A DNA stretch of 64,000 nucleotides from Occultella gossypii (GCF_019947135.1 NZ_JAGSHT010000017.1:1-64000), one strand, 5' to 3'; shown: positions 19,934-29,042, counted from the stretch's first letter. Made by a program: numbers and translations. Notes: generated from the sequence alone by a model not told the origin.

Positions 19934-20637
19934 GGCGCCTCCGTCTTGCGGCGCGCCGGGCGGCGGCCTGGGCCGCCGACTACGCCTACGCCGTCGGCCG
20001 GATCGCGCACACGCTGGTCACGCGCGAGCCCCGGTGGGCGCGCACGCCGCGACCCGGGGCCGGCATACCCGTGGTCCTGGTGCCCGGCGTGTACGAGTCC
20101 TGGCGGTTCCTGGAACCGCTGGCCGGGCGCCTGCTCGACGCCGGGCACCCCGTCCATGTGGTGCGTGAGCTCGGACTCAACCATGCGGACGTGCGGAGCG
20201 GTGCCGACGTCGTCGCGAGGCACCTCGCGACCCTGGCGCTGCCCGCCGTGGTGCTGGTGGCGCACAGCAAGGGCGGCCTGATCGGCAAACAGGTGATGCT
20301 CGACGGCGTCGCGACGGCCGGGCTGGCCGGCGCACCCCGGGTGCTCGGCATGGTGGCCGTGAACACGCCGTTCGCGGGCTCGTCCTACGCGCGATACCTG
20401 CCGGTCGCGGCCGTGCGCGCCCTCTCCCCCGCAGGTGTGCGCAGGCTCGGCCGGCAGCGCGCCGTCGACGCCGCGATCACCTCGGTGCACGCCTCCTGGG
20501 ACCCGCACATCCCGGCCGGTAGCGCACTGCCCGGGGCGCGCAACATCCGGGTTCCGGCCAGCGGCCACTTCCGCATCCTCGGGGACGCCCGGGTCCAGGA
20601 CACGATCGTCGCCGCCGTCGCCGACTACGACACCTGA
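19930..20637 (+). CDS. Alpha/beta hydrolase (lipase/esterase-like)
   Basis: 235 aa. Alpha/beta hydrolase fold: oxyanion strand VVLVPGVYESWRFL (usual HG replaced by PG), nucleophile elbow VAHSKGG (Ser in AHSKG, matching GxSxG loosely) and a late His in ASGHFRI; the Asp is not assigned with certainty. The start is the GTG overlapping the add stop, so it is translationally coupled to adenosine deaminase. The N-terminal Arg/Ala-rich helix may be amphipathic. Substrate unknown; triacylglycerol lipase-like annotations are likely for this family. Confidence 0.8.
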   Translation: MRRLRLAARRAAAWAADYAYAVGRIAHTLVTREPRWARTPRPGAGIPVVLVPGVYESWRFLEPLAGRLLDAGHPVHVVRELGLNHADVRSGADVVARHLATLALPAVVLVAHSKGGLIGKQVMLDGVATAGLAGAPRVLGMVAVNTPFAGSSYARYLPVAAVRALSPAGVRRLGRQRAVDAAITSVHASWDPHIPAGSALPGARNIRVPASGHFRILGDARVQDTIVAAVADYDT

Positions 20638-20647
20638 TGTCCCGCGT

Positions 20648-20676
20648 GCACCGGATTCCGCAAGGGATCGCGGTGC
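20648..20676. terminator. Candidate bidirectional terminator between the hydrolase and murB genes
   Basis: GCACCG...CGGTGC arms with an inner ATTCC/GGATC extension and one bulge lie between the convergent hydrolase and murB stop codons. Confidence 0.35.
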
Positions 20677-20677
20677 C

Positions 20678-21784
20678 TCAGAGGGTCAGTCCCACCAGGA
20701 CCGGCTCCGGGACCAGGGTGATGCCGTGCGCCGCCTGCACCCCGGCCCGGACCTCCCGCGCCAACGCCACGAGGTCCGCGGCACTCGCCCCGCCCCGGTT
20801 GGTCACTGCGAGCACGTGCTTGGTGGACAGTGCTGCCGGCCCGGGCAGGCCGTAGCCCTTGCCGAAGCCGGAGCGGTCGATCAGCCATGCGGCGCTCGTC
20901 TTGACCCGACCGTCGCCCGCGTCGAAGCGAGGCGCACCCTCGGGCAGCCGGGCCGCGACGTCGGCGTCCAGGATCGGGTTCGTGAAGAACGAGCCGGCGC
21001 TCCAGGTGTCGTGATCGTCGGCGTCGAGGACCATGCCCTTGCGCCGGCGCAGGCCCAGCACCGCCTCGCGGACCTCGACCGAGGGGGCCCGCTGGCCGAG
21101 TTCCACGCCGAGTGCCGCGGCGAGCTCGGAGTAGCGGATCGGGGCCGAGCGCGTGGCGAGCACCATCTGGAAGCCGACGTCCAGGACCACGTACCGCGGC
21201 GTGGGCCCCCAGATCCGGTCCGCGGACGGGGTGTGCAGGGTCCGCTTGAGCAGCGAGTCGCGGTAGCCGAACCTCAGGTCCACCCGGGCCAGGGTGCGGA
21301 CCCGGCGCTCCGCACGGTCCCAGGTGCGCACGGAGGAGATCACGTCGCTGACCTCCTGGCCGTAGGCACCCACGTTCTGGACCGGCGTGGCGCCGGTGGA
21401 GCCAGGGATCCCGGAGAGCGCCTCGACGCCCATCCAGCCTTCCTCGATCGCCCGCACCACGAACTCGTCCCAGGGGTGTCCGGCCGGGACCCGGGCAGAA
21501 CTGCCGCCGCAGGTGTCCTCACTCTCCACGACCACGCCGCGCCGGGTGTCCCGCACGACCACGCCGTCGAAGCCGTCGTCCGCGATCAACACGTTGGAAC
21601 CGCCGCCGAGCACCAGAAGCGGCTCACCGGCGTCGTCCGCGGCGGAGATCGCGTCGATGAACTCCGCCTCGGTCGCGGCCTCGACCTCGCGGCGGGCCGG
21701 TCCGCCCACGCGCAGCGTGGTGGCGTCGGCGAGCGGCGCCGGGACGGGGGTGCGCAGGGAGTTGGACTGGGCCGCGGTCGTCAT
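20678..21784 (-). CDS. murB: UDP-N-acetylenolpyruvoylglucosamine reductase
   Basis: 368 aa; NADPH and FAD-dependent second step of UDP-MurNAc synthesis. The FAD-binding loop LVLGGGSNVLIAD, the Arg/Gly segment SGIPGSTGATPVQNVGAYGQ and the proton-donating Ser in AGSFFTNP (type I MurB) are intact; the conserved Glu near the C-terminus is in VPEPVLVG. ATG follows TAGATT by 7 nt with GGGGGG between, so the message may be leaderless or use the G-run. In actinobacteria murB commonly lies near the hadAB-secE region, as here. Confidence 0.95.
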   Translation of the reverse strand: MTTAAQSNSLRTPVPAPLADATTLRVGGPARREVEAATEAEFIDAISAADDAGEPLLVLGGGSNVLIADDGFDGVVVRDTRRGVVVESEDTCGGSSARVPAGHPWDEFVVRAIEEGWMGVEALSGIPGSTGATPVQNVGAYGQEVSDVISSVRTWDRAERRVRTLARVDLRFGYRDSLLKRTLHTPSADRIWGPTPRYVVLDVGFQMVLATRSAPIRYSELAAALGVELGQRAPSVEVREAVLGLRRRKGMVLDADDHDTWSAGSFFTNPILDADVAARLPEGAPRFDAGDGRVKTSAAWLIDRSGFGKGYGLPGPAALSTKHVLAVTNRGGASAADLVALAREVRAGVQAAHGITLVPEPVLVGLTL

Positions 21785-21845
21785 CCCCCCAATCTACGCC
21801 GCGGCAGCGGCCGAGCCCGGGTGCGTACCGCCCGCCGGGAGCGAC

Positions 21846-23099
21846 CTACGCGGCCTTCGCTGCGCCGTCGGGGCCTTCGGCGGTGTGCGCCGGCGGCCGG
21901 GCCGCGGGGATCACGAGCAGGCCGACGACGAGCGGGACCAGGATCGCCAGCAGGGCATGCCGGTAGCCGACGTGGCTGGCGAGCAGGCCGAGCAGTCCCG
22001 GCCCCACCAGGAACGCGGTGTAGCCGATCGTGGCCACCACGGACAGCCGTCCCGCGGCCTTCACCGGGTCGTCGGACGCCGCGCTCATCCCGACCGGGAA
22101 GCCGAGCGCCGCACCCATCCCCCAGAGCACCGCACCGACGAGGGCGAGGGGCAGCGTGGGCGAGAGGGTGAACACGAGCAGACCCACGATGGCCAGACCG
22201 GTGCACAGCCGCAGCACGACCACCCGCCCGAACCGGTCCAGCAGGAACGTGCCGAGGAAACGCATCACGGTCATCGCGGTCAGGAACACGGTGAGCCCGA
22301 ACGCGCCCGTCTCGTTCGGGGTGTCGAAGCCGTCGATGACCGCGAGCGCGAGCCAGTCGTTGGCCGCCCCCTCGGTCAGCGCCGCCGCGAGCACCACCAG
22401 GCCCACCATCAGCGTCCTCGGCTCGAGCCAGAATCGGAGGTAGGAGCGGGTGCCGTGGTGCTCGCCCTGGAGTGCCGCGGCCCGGCGCTGCTCGGCGGTC
22501 TCCGGGAGGTACCCGCGGGTCATCACCACGACCAGCAGGACGGCGACCCCGACCACCACGAGCATGTGGGTCGGAACCGGCACGCTCCAGCGGATTGCCA
22601 GCCCACCGACCGCGGCGCCGAGCACGGTGCCGATCGAGAAGCCCCCGTGGAACCACGGCATGATCGCCCGCCCGAGCGCTTGTTCCACCCGGGCCCCCTC
22701 GAAGTTCATGCCGACGTCCCAGGCCCCGATTCCCATCGTCGACAGGAACAGGCCGGCCCCAACCAACAGCGGGCTGATCTGAGCCACCCCGGTCACGGCC
22801 ACGACCAGGCCGGCGGCCGCCACCACGGAGGCCGCGATGACGGTCCGCACGGCCCCGATCTGGGACAGGATCCGGCCGGTGACCGGCAGCGCGGTCAGCG
22901 ACCCGAGTGAGCCCAGCAGGATGATCAGGCCGAGCTGCTCGGGCCGCAGACCGAGCTCGTCCCTGATGGTCGGGATCCGCGCCAGCCAGTTCGCGAACGT
23001 GAAGCCGTTGAGGACGAACGTGGCGAACACGGCCGCAGCGCCGCGGCGGGCATGCGTTGACTGGACTGACACCGCGGTGCCTGGCTCGGAGGGGGTCAT
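21846..23099 (-). CDS. Major facilitator superfamily transporter
   Basis: 417 aa with about 12 hydrophobic segments in two halves joined by a loop near residue 200. The N-terminal signature FTFANWLARIPTIRDELGL and the WDVGMNFEGARVEQALGRAIMP segment resemble the YbjJ/FucP-like group of sugar or drug transporters. Start ATG at 23097-23099 is preferred over a GTG two codons up. It is divergent from a LacI-type regulator over 136 nt with a candidate operator between, so it is probably controlled by that regulator. Substrate not predictable. Confidence 0.85.
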   Translation of the reverse strand: MTPSEPGTAVSVQSTHARRGAAAVFATFVLNGFTFANWLARIPTIRDELGLRPEQLGLIILLGSLGSLTALPVTGRILSQIGAVRTVIAASVVAAAGLVVAVTGVAQISPLLVGAGLFLSTMGIGAWDVGMNFEGARVEQALGRAIMPWFHGGFSIGTVLGAAVGGLAIRWSVPVPTHMLVVVGVAVLLVVVMTRGYLPETAEQRRAAALQGEHHGTRSYLRFWLEPRTLMVGLVVLAAALTEGAANDWLALAVIDGFDTPNETGAFGLTVFLTAMTVMRFLGTFLLDRFGRVVVLRLCTGLAIVGLLVFTLSPTLPLALVGAVLWGMGAALGFPVGMSAASDDPVKAAGRLSVVATIGYTAFLVGPGLLGLLASHVGYRHALLAILVPLVVGLLVIPAARPPAHTAEGPDGAAKAA

Positions 23100-23125
23100 A
23101 GTCACTCTCGGGACGGTACGGGGGT

Positions 23126-23137
23126 CGCAACGTTTCG
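23126..23137. promoter_or_regulatory. Candidate LacI-family operator
   Basis: CGCAACGTTTCG is a near-perfect palindrome with the central CG typical of LacI/PurR operators. It lies between the MFS start and a -10-like TAGCCT (minus strand), where binding would block MFS transcription. Confidence 0.4.
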
Positions 23138-23235
23138 ACCGGCCTAGGCTATCGTGTGCCGTCCGGCCCTACGGAGCCCGGCCGCGTCCGCCGGCGGAGC
23201 AGGACGGCCGATGTCGTCGAGGAGGAAGGGCGTCC

Positions 23236-24285
23236 GTGACCACTCGCGCCACACTGACCGACGTGGCCCGCGCCGCGGGCGTCTCGATCTCGACGGCGTC
23301 GCTCGCGTTCTCCGGCGCGGGACCGATCTCCGCGGCCACCAAGGCCAAGGTGCTCGCGGCAGCCGCGGACCTGGGCTACTCCGGGCCGAACCCGGTGGCC
23401 CGGTCGCTGCGGCGGGGCCGCAGCGGCGTGATCGGCGTCGTGGTTCGCAAGGATCTGCGTCAGAACTTCCGTGACCCCGTGGCCATCCAAACGCTCGACG
23501 GCGTCGCCACCACGCTCGGCGAGTCGGATCTGGGCATGCTGCTCGTGCCCACCGACGACGCGTCCGGCCAGGCCCCGGAGCTACTCCGGCACGCGGCGAT
23601 GGACGCCGCGATCCTCCTCAACGGGGCCGCCGCCGGCGCACCTTCGGTGCGGGTGCTGCGCGATCGCGCGGTCCCGGCCGTGCACGTGGACACGGCAGTG
23701 CGCGGCTCGGTCTCGATCCGGGTCACCGACGCCGCGGGCATGCGGGCCGTCGCCGAGCACCTGCGCGGGCTCGGCCACAGCGCCGTCGGTGTGGTCACGC
23801 TGCCCTGGGGGCCGCACGTCGAGCCCGGCCCGCTGGACCCGGCCCGGCCGGGCCGCTCCTCCGTTCCGTACACCGCGGCCCGGTGGGCGGGCCTGCTCGA
23901 GGGCGGGGTGCTGCCCGTGGCGGCCCAGGTGGCCCGCGGGTCCTGGGTGGAGGAGGGCATCCGCGCCGGGCATGCCCTGCTCGACGCCATGCCCCGCCCG
24001 ACGGCGTTGGTCGGGTTCAGTGACCTGCTCGCCGCCGGCCTGTTGCTCGCCGCCCGCGAACGCGGGCTGCGGGTGCCGCAGGACGTCTCGATCGCCGGGT
24101 TCGACGGCGTGGACCTGCCCTGGCTCGGTGAGGACGTGCTCACCACGGTGACGCAGCCCATCCAGGAGAAGGGCCGCCTGGCCGCGGCGGCCGCGATCGC
24201 GCTCGCCGCCGGCGAGCGCGCGCGCTCGGCCGTCCTTGAGGTCGAGTTGCGGCCGGGCACCACGACGGGCCCGGCCCCCGCCTGA
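23236..24285 (+). CDS. LacI-family transcriptional regulator
   Basis: 349 aa. Helix-turn-helix ATLTDVARAAGVSISTASLAF with hinge helix region NPVARSLRRGRSGVIGVVV, then a periplasmic-binding-protein-like sensor domain with PTALVGFSDLLAAGLLLAA and VPQDVSIAGFDGVDLP. GTG start follows AGGAAGG at 8 nt; the longer frame overlaps the divergent transporter gene. Usual role: repressor released by a sugar or nucleoside. The divergent transporter is the likely target. Confidence 0.92.
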   Translation: MTTRATLTDVARAAGVSISTASLAFSGAGPISAATKAKVLAAAADLGYSGPNPVARSLRRGRSGVIGVVVRKDLRQNFRDPVAIQTLDGVATTLGESDLGMLLVPTDDASGQAPELLRHAAMDAAILLNGAAAGAPSVRVLRDRAVPAVHVDTAVRGSVSIRVTDAAGMRAVAEHLRGLGHSAVGVVTLPWGPHVEPGPLDPARPGRSSVPYTAARWAGLLEGGVLPVAAQVARGSWVEEGIRAGHALLDAMPRPTALVGFSDLLAAGLLLAARERGLRVPQDVSIAGFDGVDLPWLGEDVLTTVTQPIQEKGRLAAAAAIALAAGERARSAVLEVELRPGTTTGPAPA

Positions 24286-24337
24286 GCCGTCCGTCCGCGA
24301 ACGGGCGAGCGGCCGCCGTCGGGCCGTGCAGCGGCGC

Positions 24338-24760
24338 TCAGTGCAGCCGCACCTGTGCCTGTGCCTTGCCGAGCACGGTCTTGTCCTCGACGGAGACGCG
24401 CAGGTCCACGCGGGCGGTACCCGCGTCCGCATCGACGGCGCCGATGGTGGCCACGATCAGGAGCTCCGCCGCGCCCGGGTCCGGCACCGGCACCGGGCGG
24501 GTGAACCGCACGCCATAGGAGAGCACGTCGGTGGGGTCGCCGAGCCAGTCGGTCAGCGCGGACCCGGCGACGCCCATGGTGAGCATCCCGTGCGCGATGA
24601 CGCCGGGCAGACCCACCTCGAGAGCGAACCGCTCGTTCCAGTGGATCGGGTTGAAGTCGCCACTGGCGCCCGCATACCGCACCAGGGTGGCCCGGTCGAC
24701 GCTGCGGGTGACGGAGAACAGTTCGGTGCCGACGCCGGCGTCGGCGGTGAGGGCGCTCAC
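24338..24760 (-). CDS. MaoC-family (R)-specific hydratase/dehydratase, catalytic (HadB-like) subunit
   Basis: 140 aa hot-dog fold. The catalytic dyad motif YAGASGDFNPIHWNE (Asp and His of the hydratase 2 motif) and IAHGMLTMG are intact. In mycobacteria the equivalent HadB pairs with HadA to dehydrate 3-hydroxyacyl-ACP in FAS-II. Here the partner gene is directly upstream with a 4-nt GTGA overlap, which sets the GTG start. A genome without mycolic acids would use it in a related acyl dehydration; that is inference. Confidence 0.85.
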   Translation of the reverse strand: MSALTADAGVGTELFSVTRSVDRATLVRYAGASGDFNPIHWNERFALEVGLPGVIAHGMLTMGVAGSALTDWLGDPTDVLSYGVRFTRPVPVPDPGAAELLIVATIGAVDADAGTARVDLRVSVEDKTVLGKAQAQVRLH

Positions 24761-25209
24761 GCGTCCGCCCCCCGCACTGCGAGGGTGGAGGACACCGACA
24801 CCACGGTTGCCCCGCCGTCGTCGGTGATCTCGCATCGGGTGCCGACCATCGCGATCCCGGCACGCTCGGTGACCGAGTCCACGTGGACGGCCGTGTGCAG
24901 CCGGTCCCCCGCAACGATCGGCCGGTGCGCGGTGAAGGACTCGTTGGCGTGCACCACACGGGAGAAGTCGATACCCGCCTCCGGCGAGTCGATGTACTCG
25001 GCCTCGGCGCGCTGGGCGATCACGACAGCGAAGGTGACCGGGGCGATCACATCGGCGTGACCGGCTGCCCGAGCGGCGGCGGTGTCGTGGTGCAGGGGTG
25101 ATCGGGCACCCACGGCCTCGGCGAACTCGGCGATCTTGACGGCGGACACGACGTAGGGCGGGGTTCCGGAGAACACCCGCCCCACGAGGTCGGCATTGAC
25201 TTCAGTCAT
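24757..25209 (-). CDS. MaoC-like N-terminal dehydratase subunit (HadA-like)
   Basis: 150 aa hot-dog fold subunit lacking the full catalytic motif, as expected of the HadA/HadC (UPF0336-type) partner. Recognisable parts are YVVSAVKIAEFAEAVGARSP, FAVVIAQRAE and the C-terminal sheet. Start ATG at 25207-25209 is 7 nt from a -10-like TAGCAT, again a leaderless layout; an ATG three codons upstream is possible. Order rpmG-hadA-hadB matches other actinobacteria. Confidence 0.82.
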   Translation of the reverse strand: MTEVNADLVGRVFSGTPPYVVSAVKIAEFAEAVGARSPLHHDTAAARAAGHADVIAPVTFAVVIAQRAEAEYIDSPEAGIDFSRVVHANESFTAHRPIVAGDRLHTAVHVDSVTERAGIAMVGTRCEITDDGGATVVSVSSTLAVRGADA

Positions 25210-25232
25210 GCCGGTCATGCTAGTCGCCGCGA

Positions 25233-25403
25233 TCAGCGCGTTTCGCGGTGCGTCGTCTTGGCGTTGCAGCGGGGGCAGTACTTGCCCAGTTCGAGCCGGT
25301 CGGGGTTGTTCCGACGGTTCTTCTTGGTGATGTAGTTGCGCTCCTTGCACACTTCGCAGGCAAGGGTGATCTTGGGGCGGACATCCGCAGACTTGCTGGC
25401 CAC
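25233..25403 (-). CDS. rpmG: 50S ribosomal protein L33
   Basis: 56 aa. Contains [20 protein letters not shown] and [14 protein letters not shown], the L33 family. Both CxxC pairs (Cys16/19 and Cys43/46) are present, so this is the zinc-binding C+ form, which zinc-starved actinobacteria replace with a C- paralog. GTG start with GAGGAAG upstream. Confidence 0.96.
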   Translation of the reverse strand: MASKSADVRPKITLACEVCKERNYITKKNRRNNPDRLELGKYCPRCNAKTTHRETR

Positions 25404-25459
25404 TGGTCTTCCTCACGTTGGCACCCGCGCTGGTGCGGATGTTTGCTTCTCGAATGCGG

Positions 25460-25533
25460 TAGCGGGGGCGGGGCTCGAACCCGCGACCTCACGATTATGA
25501 GTCGTGCGCTCTGACCAGCTGAGCTACCCCGCC
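25460..25533 (-). tRNA. tRNA-Met (anticodon CAT, elongator type)
   Basis: 74-nt cloverleaf on the minus strand: acceptor GGCGGGG paired to CCCCGCT (first pair G-U), D-arm AGCTCAGCTGGTCAGAGC, anticodon loop CTCATAA, T-arm GCGGGTTCGAGCCCCGC. 3' CCA not encoded. The normal pairing at the acceptor end and the lack of the GGG/CCC anticodon stem argue for elongator rather than initiator. Confidence 0.92.
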
Positions 25534-25584
25534 TCGACCCACGGACCGCCCGCCGCCGGGGGCGGCGGGCAACCTGTGGAGCAG

Positions 25585-25657
25585 AGCCCCGATAGGGAAT
25601 CGAACCCTAGACCTTCTCCTTACCATGGAGACGCTCTACCGACTGAGCTATCGGGGC
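25585..25657 (-). tRNA. tRNA-Thr (anticodon GGT)
   Basis: 73-nt cloverleaf: acceptor GCCCCGA/TCGGGGC, D-arm AGCTCAGTCGGTAGAGC, anticodon stem TCTCC/GGAGA with loop ATGGTAA, T-arm AGGGTTCGATTCCCT. 3' CCA not encoded. Confidence 0.96.
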
Positions 25658-25811
25658 AGCGGGAACGAGGTTACATGCTCGTACGCCTGCAGACGAAATC
25701 CTAGCGCGAGGTCCTGCTCACACGAGCCGCATGCGGGCCGGATCGGCCCCAACATGGCGAACATCACACAGCCGACGCCTCGGTGCCCGGCCGGTGCCGA
25801 CACAGGCGAAA

Positions 25812-25835
25812 GGGCGCCTCCGGTGGGAGGCGCCC
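25812..25835 (-). terminator. Terminator after tRNA-Tyr
   Basis: Perfect 10-bp hairpin (arms 25812-25821 and 25826-25835) directly 3' of tRNA-Tyr and followed on the transcribed strand by TTTCG. Confidence 0.65.
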
Positions 25836-25842
25836 CAGGCGC

Positions 25843-25927
25843 TGGTGGCGGGTGCAGGATTCGAACCTGCGAAGCGTAACGCGGCTGATTTACAGTCAGC
25901 TCCCTTTGGCCGCTCGGGCAACCCGCC
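25843..25927 (-). tRNA. tRNA-Tyr (anticodon GTA)
   Basis: 85-nt class II tRNA with a long variable arm (about residues CCGCGTTACGCTTCG). Acceptor GGCGGGT/ACCCGCC, anticodon loop CTGTAAA. Unlike the other three tRNAs in the window it encodes its 3' CCA. Confidence 0.95.
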
Positions 25928-26038
25928 GTATGGTCGAAGGACCGGATGGAACAATACCAAGTCCGGGACCGTCCCGTGACCATCGCGAGCCCGCCCGCGG
26001 CCGCGGTGTGGTCAAGCACACTCCAGAAGGAGCCCCCT

Positions 26039-26542
26039 GTGGCCAGCGATTCCTCGTTCGACATCGTCAGCAAGGTCGACCGCCAGGAGGTGGACAACGC
26101 GTTGAACCAGGCCGCCAAGGAACTCTCCCAGCGGTACGACTTCAAGAACGTCGGCGCCTCCATCACCTGGAGCGGCGAGGAGGTCATCGTGATGGTCGCC
26201 AACTCCGAGGAGCGGGTGCTCGCCGTGCTCGACGTGTTCCAGAGCAAACTCATCCGCCGTGGCGTCTCCCTGAAGGCGTTCGACACCGACGAGAAGGAGC
26301 CGCAGCTGTCCGGCAAGGAGTACCGCCTCGCCGGCACCCTCAAGGAGGGCCTGTCCAGCGAGAACGCGAAGAAGATCACGAAGCTGATCCGGGACGAGGG
26401 TCCCAAGGGCGTCAAGACCCAGATCACCGGCGACGAGGTCCGGGTCTCCTCTAAGAACCGCGACGACCTGCAGACCGTCATCGCGCTCCTCAAGGGCGCC
26501 GAGGACATCGACGCCGCGCTGCAGTTCGTGAACTACCGGTAG
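26039..26542 (+). CDS. YajQ family nucleotide-binding protein
   Basis: 167 aa, typical length. Starts [20 protein letters not shown] with YDFKN and the C-terminal [20 protein letters not shown], all diagnostic of the UPF0234/YajQ family (two ferredoxin-like folds that bind RNA or, in some species, cyclic di-GMP). GTG start with AAGGAG at 7-8 nt; the longer frame would read through the promoter. Stands alone, with tRNA-Tyr divergent and htpX convergent. Confidence 0.93.
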   Translation: MASDSSFDIVSKVDRQEVDNALNQAAKELSQRYDFKNVGASITWSGEEVIVMVANSEERVLAVLDVFQSKLIRRGVSLKAFDTDEKEPQLSGKEYRLAGTLKEGLSSENAKKITKLIRDEGPKGVKTQITGDEVRVSSKNRDDLQTVIALLKGAEDIDAALQFVNYR

Positions 26543-26566
26543 CGGCGGGCGCGGGCCGGTCGGCCC

Positions 26567-27466
26567 TCACCAGGTGCTGGGGTCGCTGAGCCCGGTGCTG
26601 CCGGCCATGCCTTCCAGTCGGGCGATCCGCTCGGCCATCGGCGGGTGGGTGTTGAACATCTTCTTGACCGATCCCGCCCGGAACGGGTTGGCGATCATCA
26701 GGTGGGACACGTCGGCCACCTCGCCCTCGGCTCGCAGCGGCGCCGCGGCGGTCCCCTGCTCCAGTTTGCGCAGGGCGCTGGCGAGGGCGAGCGGATCGCC
26801 GGTGAGCTTGGCGCCGTCGGAGTCCGCGTCGTACTCACGGGTGCGGGAGATGGCCAGCTTGATCAACGATCCGGCGAACGGTGCGAGCAGCGCCATGGCG
26901 AGGGAGCCGACCAGAGCCAGCGGTCCGGCGTCGCGGTTGCGTCCCCCGCCGAAGAACAGCAGGAACTGCGCGGCGGAGGTGATCAGCCCGGCCATCGCGG
27001 CGGCGATCGAGGACGTCAGGATGTCCCGGTTGTAGACGTGGGAGAGCTCGTGGGCGAGCACGCCCCGCAGTTCTCGTTCGTTGAGGATCCTCAGGATCCC
27101 CACCGTGCAGCAGACCGCCGCGTTACGCGGGTTCCGCCCGGTGGCGAACGCGTTCGGGGCCTCGGTCGGCGAGATGTACAGCCGCGGCATCGGCTGCCGC
27201 GCCTTCGATGACAGGTCGCGGACGATCGCGTACATCGCCGGCGCCTCCGCCTCGGAGACCGGCCGTGCGGCCATGGCGCGGATGGCGATCTTGTCCGAGT
27301 TCCAGTAGCTCACGAACGTCATCACCAGCCCGAGGCCCGCGAACAGCCAGATCACACCCGGTCGGCGGGTGCCCGCGGCGACGATCGCCCCGACACCAAG
27401 GATCACGACCCAGAGCAGGCCGAACAGCGCCACGGTCTTGACGCCGTTCAAGTACCGGTGGCCCAT
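26567..27466 (-). CDS. htpX: Membrane zinc metalloprotease HtpX homolog (M48B)
   Basis: 299 aa. Two N-terminal membrane segments (about 10-32 and 36-54), the zinc motif HELSH (His139, Glu140, His143) and third ligand Glu211 in REYDADSDG, with further hydrophobic segments at 150-205. Membrane quality-control protease that cleaves misfolded membrane proteins on the cytosolic side. AGGTG before ATG; a GTG one codon earlier is possible. Lies 71 nt after the reductase gene. Confidence 0.94.
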   Translation of the reverse strand: MGHRYLNGVKTVALFGLLWVVILGVGAIVAAGTRRPGVIWLFAGLGLVMTFVSYWNSDKIAIRAMAARPVSEAEAPAMYAIVRDLSSKARQPMPRLYISPTEAPNAFATGRNPRNAAVCCTVGILRILNERELRGVLAHELSHVYNRDILTSSIAAAMAGLITSAAQFLLFFGGGRNRDAGPLALVGSLAMALLAPFAGSLIKLAISRTREYDADSDGAKLTGDPLALASALRKLEQGTAAAPLRAEGEVADVSHLMIANPFRAGSVKKMFNTHPPMAERIARLEGMAGSTGLSDPSTW

Positions 27467-27494
27467 CACCTGTGGCGCTCCCCTTCTCTCGACT

Positions 27495-27530
27495 CGGGAC
27501 CGGGTCAGCCCAGCGGCGCCACCGGTCCCG
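27495..27530 (-). terminator. Candidate terminator after the ferredoxin-NADP reductase gene
   Basis: 9-bp perfect arms (27495-27503 and 27522-27530) around an 18-nt loop, just after the reductase stop codon and before htpX. Confidence 0.45.
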
Positions 27531-27537
27531 GGCAGCG

Positions 27538-28917
27538 TCAGGCGCGAGCGTGGGCCCGGCGGGAGATCTCGGTCATGTGCTCGCGCGGGACGACCTTGAT
27601 CCGTTCCCGGCCCTGCCCCTCACCCAGAGAACGCTCGTACGCGTCGAGCAGTTCCCAGCCCTGCCACGTCGTGAAGGGCACGCCGTCCGCCTCGAGGCGG
27701 TCGAGGATGGCCCGGGGGTCACGCTTCGGGGCGCTCGGCACGGCACCGGCGGCGACGTCGTCGACGAGGTGCCGGATGGTCTCGTTGGCGTCGGACTTCG
27801 TGTGCCCGATCAGCCCGACCGGGCCGCGCTTGATCCAACCCGTCGCGTACGTGCCGGGGATGTGCCGGCCGTGGTTGTCGAGGACCCGGCCACCATCGTT
27901 CGGGATCACCCCGGCCACCTCATCGAACGGCAGCCCGGCCAGCGGGGAGCCGAAGTACCCTACCGCGCGATAGACGGCCTGCACGTCGAACTCCGCGAAC
28001 TCCCCGGTGCCGCGCACGGAGCCGTCACCGGTGAGCTCGGTGCGCTCGGTGCGGATGCCGGTGACCTTCCCGTCGGCGCCGAGGATCTCGGCGGGCCGGT
28101 GCAGGAAGTGCAGGTGGATCCGCCGGGACGCGGTCAGTTCCGACTCCTCGCGCAGGGTCCAGTCGGTGAGGGTCTTGACGACCTGCTTGGTCTGGTTCGA
28201 GGACCGGATCGCCTCCTCCGAACCGTCGTCGAAGTCGAAGTCCTCCGGGTAGACCACGATGTCCACGTCCGGCACGTGGCCGAGTTCGCGCAGTTCCAGC
28301 GGGGTGAACTTCACCTGCGCGGGCCCGCGCCGCCCGAACACGTGCACGTCGGTGACCGGGCTCGCCCGCAGACCCTCGACGACGTTGTCCGGCACCTCGG
28401 TGGGCATCAGGTCCTCGACGTGCTTGGCCAGGATCCGGGCGACGTCGAGCGCCACGTTCCCGACGCCGAGCACGGCGACCTTCTCGGCTTCCAGCGGCCA
28501 CGTCCGGGGCACGTCCGGGTGCCCGTCGTACCAGGACACGAAGTCCGCTGCGCCGTAACTGCCGTCCAGCTCGACACCCGGGATCGGCAGGTCCGCGTCC
28601 TTGATGGCCCCGGTGGAGAAGATGATCGCGTCGTAGTACTCGCGCAGCTCCGCGAGGTCGACGTCCGCTCCGAAGTCAACGTTGCCGATCAGGCGGATGT
28701 CCCCACGCTGCAGCACCTTGTACAGGGCCACGATGATGGCCTTGATCCTGGGGTGATCCGGGGCAACGCCGTAGCGCACCAGACCGAACGGAGCGGGCAA
28801 CCGCTCGAACAGGTCGATGTCGACGTCGAGGTCGGTCTTGGAGAGGATGTCGGCCGCGTAGATCCCGGCGGGGCCGGCTCCCACGATGGCGACACGCAGC
28901 CTGGTGTTGCTGGGCAC
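27538..28917 (-). CDS. fprA: Ferredoxin/adrenodoxin-type NADP+ reductase (FprA-like)
   Basis: 459 aa flavoprotein that moves electrons between NADPH and ferredoxin. N-terminal FAD site [15 protein letters not shown] with [24 protein letters not shown] site [17 protein letters not shown] followed by VFGRRGP, and C-terminal [18 protein letters not shown], all hallmarks of the glutathione reductase-like FprA/adrenodoxin reductase group rather than the plant type. The start is the GTG giving [15 protein letters not shown]. The longer frame is unlikely because it begins in the rarD promoter. Confidence 0.93.
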   Translation of the reverse strand: MPSNTRLRVAIVGAGPAGIYAADILSKTDLDVDIDLFERLPAPFGLVRYGVAPDHPRIKAIIVALYKVLQRGDIRLIGNVDFGADVDLAELREYYDAIIFSTGAIKDADLPIPGVELDGSYGAADFVSWYDGHPDVPRTWPLEAEKVAVLGVGNVALDVARILAKHVEDLMPTEVPDNVVEGLRASPVTDVHVFGRRGPAQVKFTPLELRELGHVPDVDIVVYPEDFDFDDGSEEAIRSSNQTKQVVKTLTDWTLREESELTASRRIHLHFLHRPAEILGADGKVTGIRTERTELTGDGSVRGTGEFAEFDVQAVYRAVGYFGSPLAGLPFDEVAGVIPNDGGRVLDNHGRHIPGTYATGWIKRGPVGLIGHTKSDANETIRHLVDDVAAGAVPSAPKRDPRAILDRLEADGVPFTTWQGWELLDAYERSLGEGQGRERIKVVPREHMTEISRRAHARA

Positions 28918-29042
28918 GGGTGAGACGCCTCTTTCAACGGATTGGGGGCTGCCACGCTCACGCGCGCAGCACAGACCCCTCCAGTGTAAGGCTCGCCTCA
29001 CCCGTGCCCGGGGTGAGCCACGGACTGGGATAGGTTCGCCGT

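Noticed and set aside
20625-20888. Short frames around the murB 3' end
   Set aside because: They overlap conserved murB and hydrolase codons and show no features of their own.
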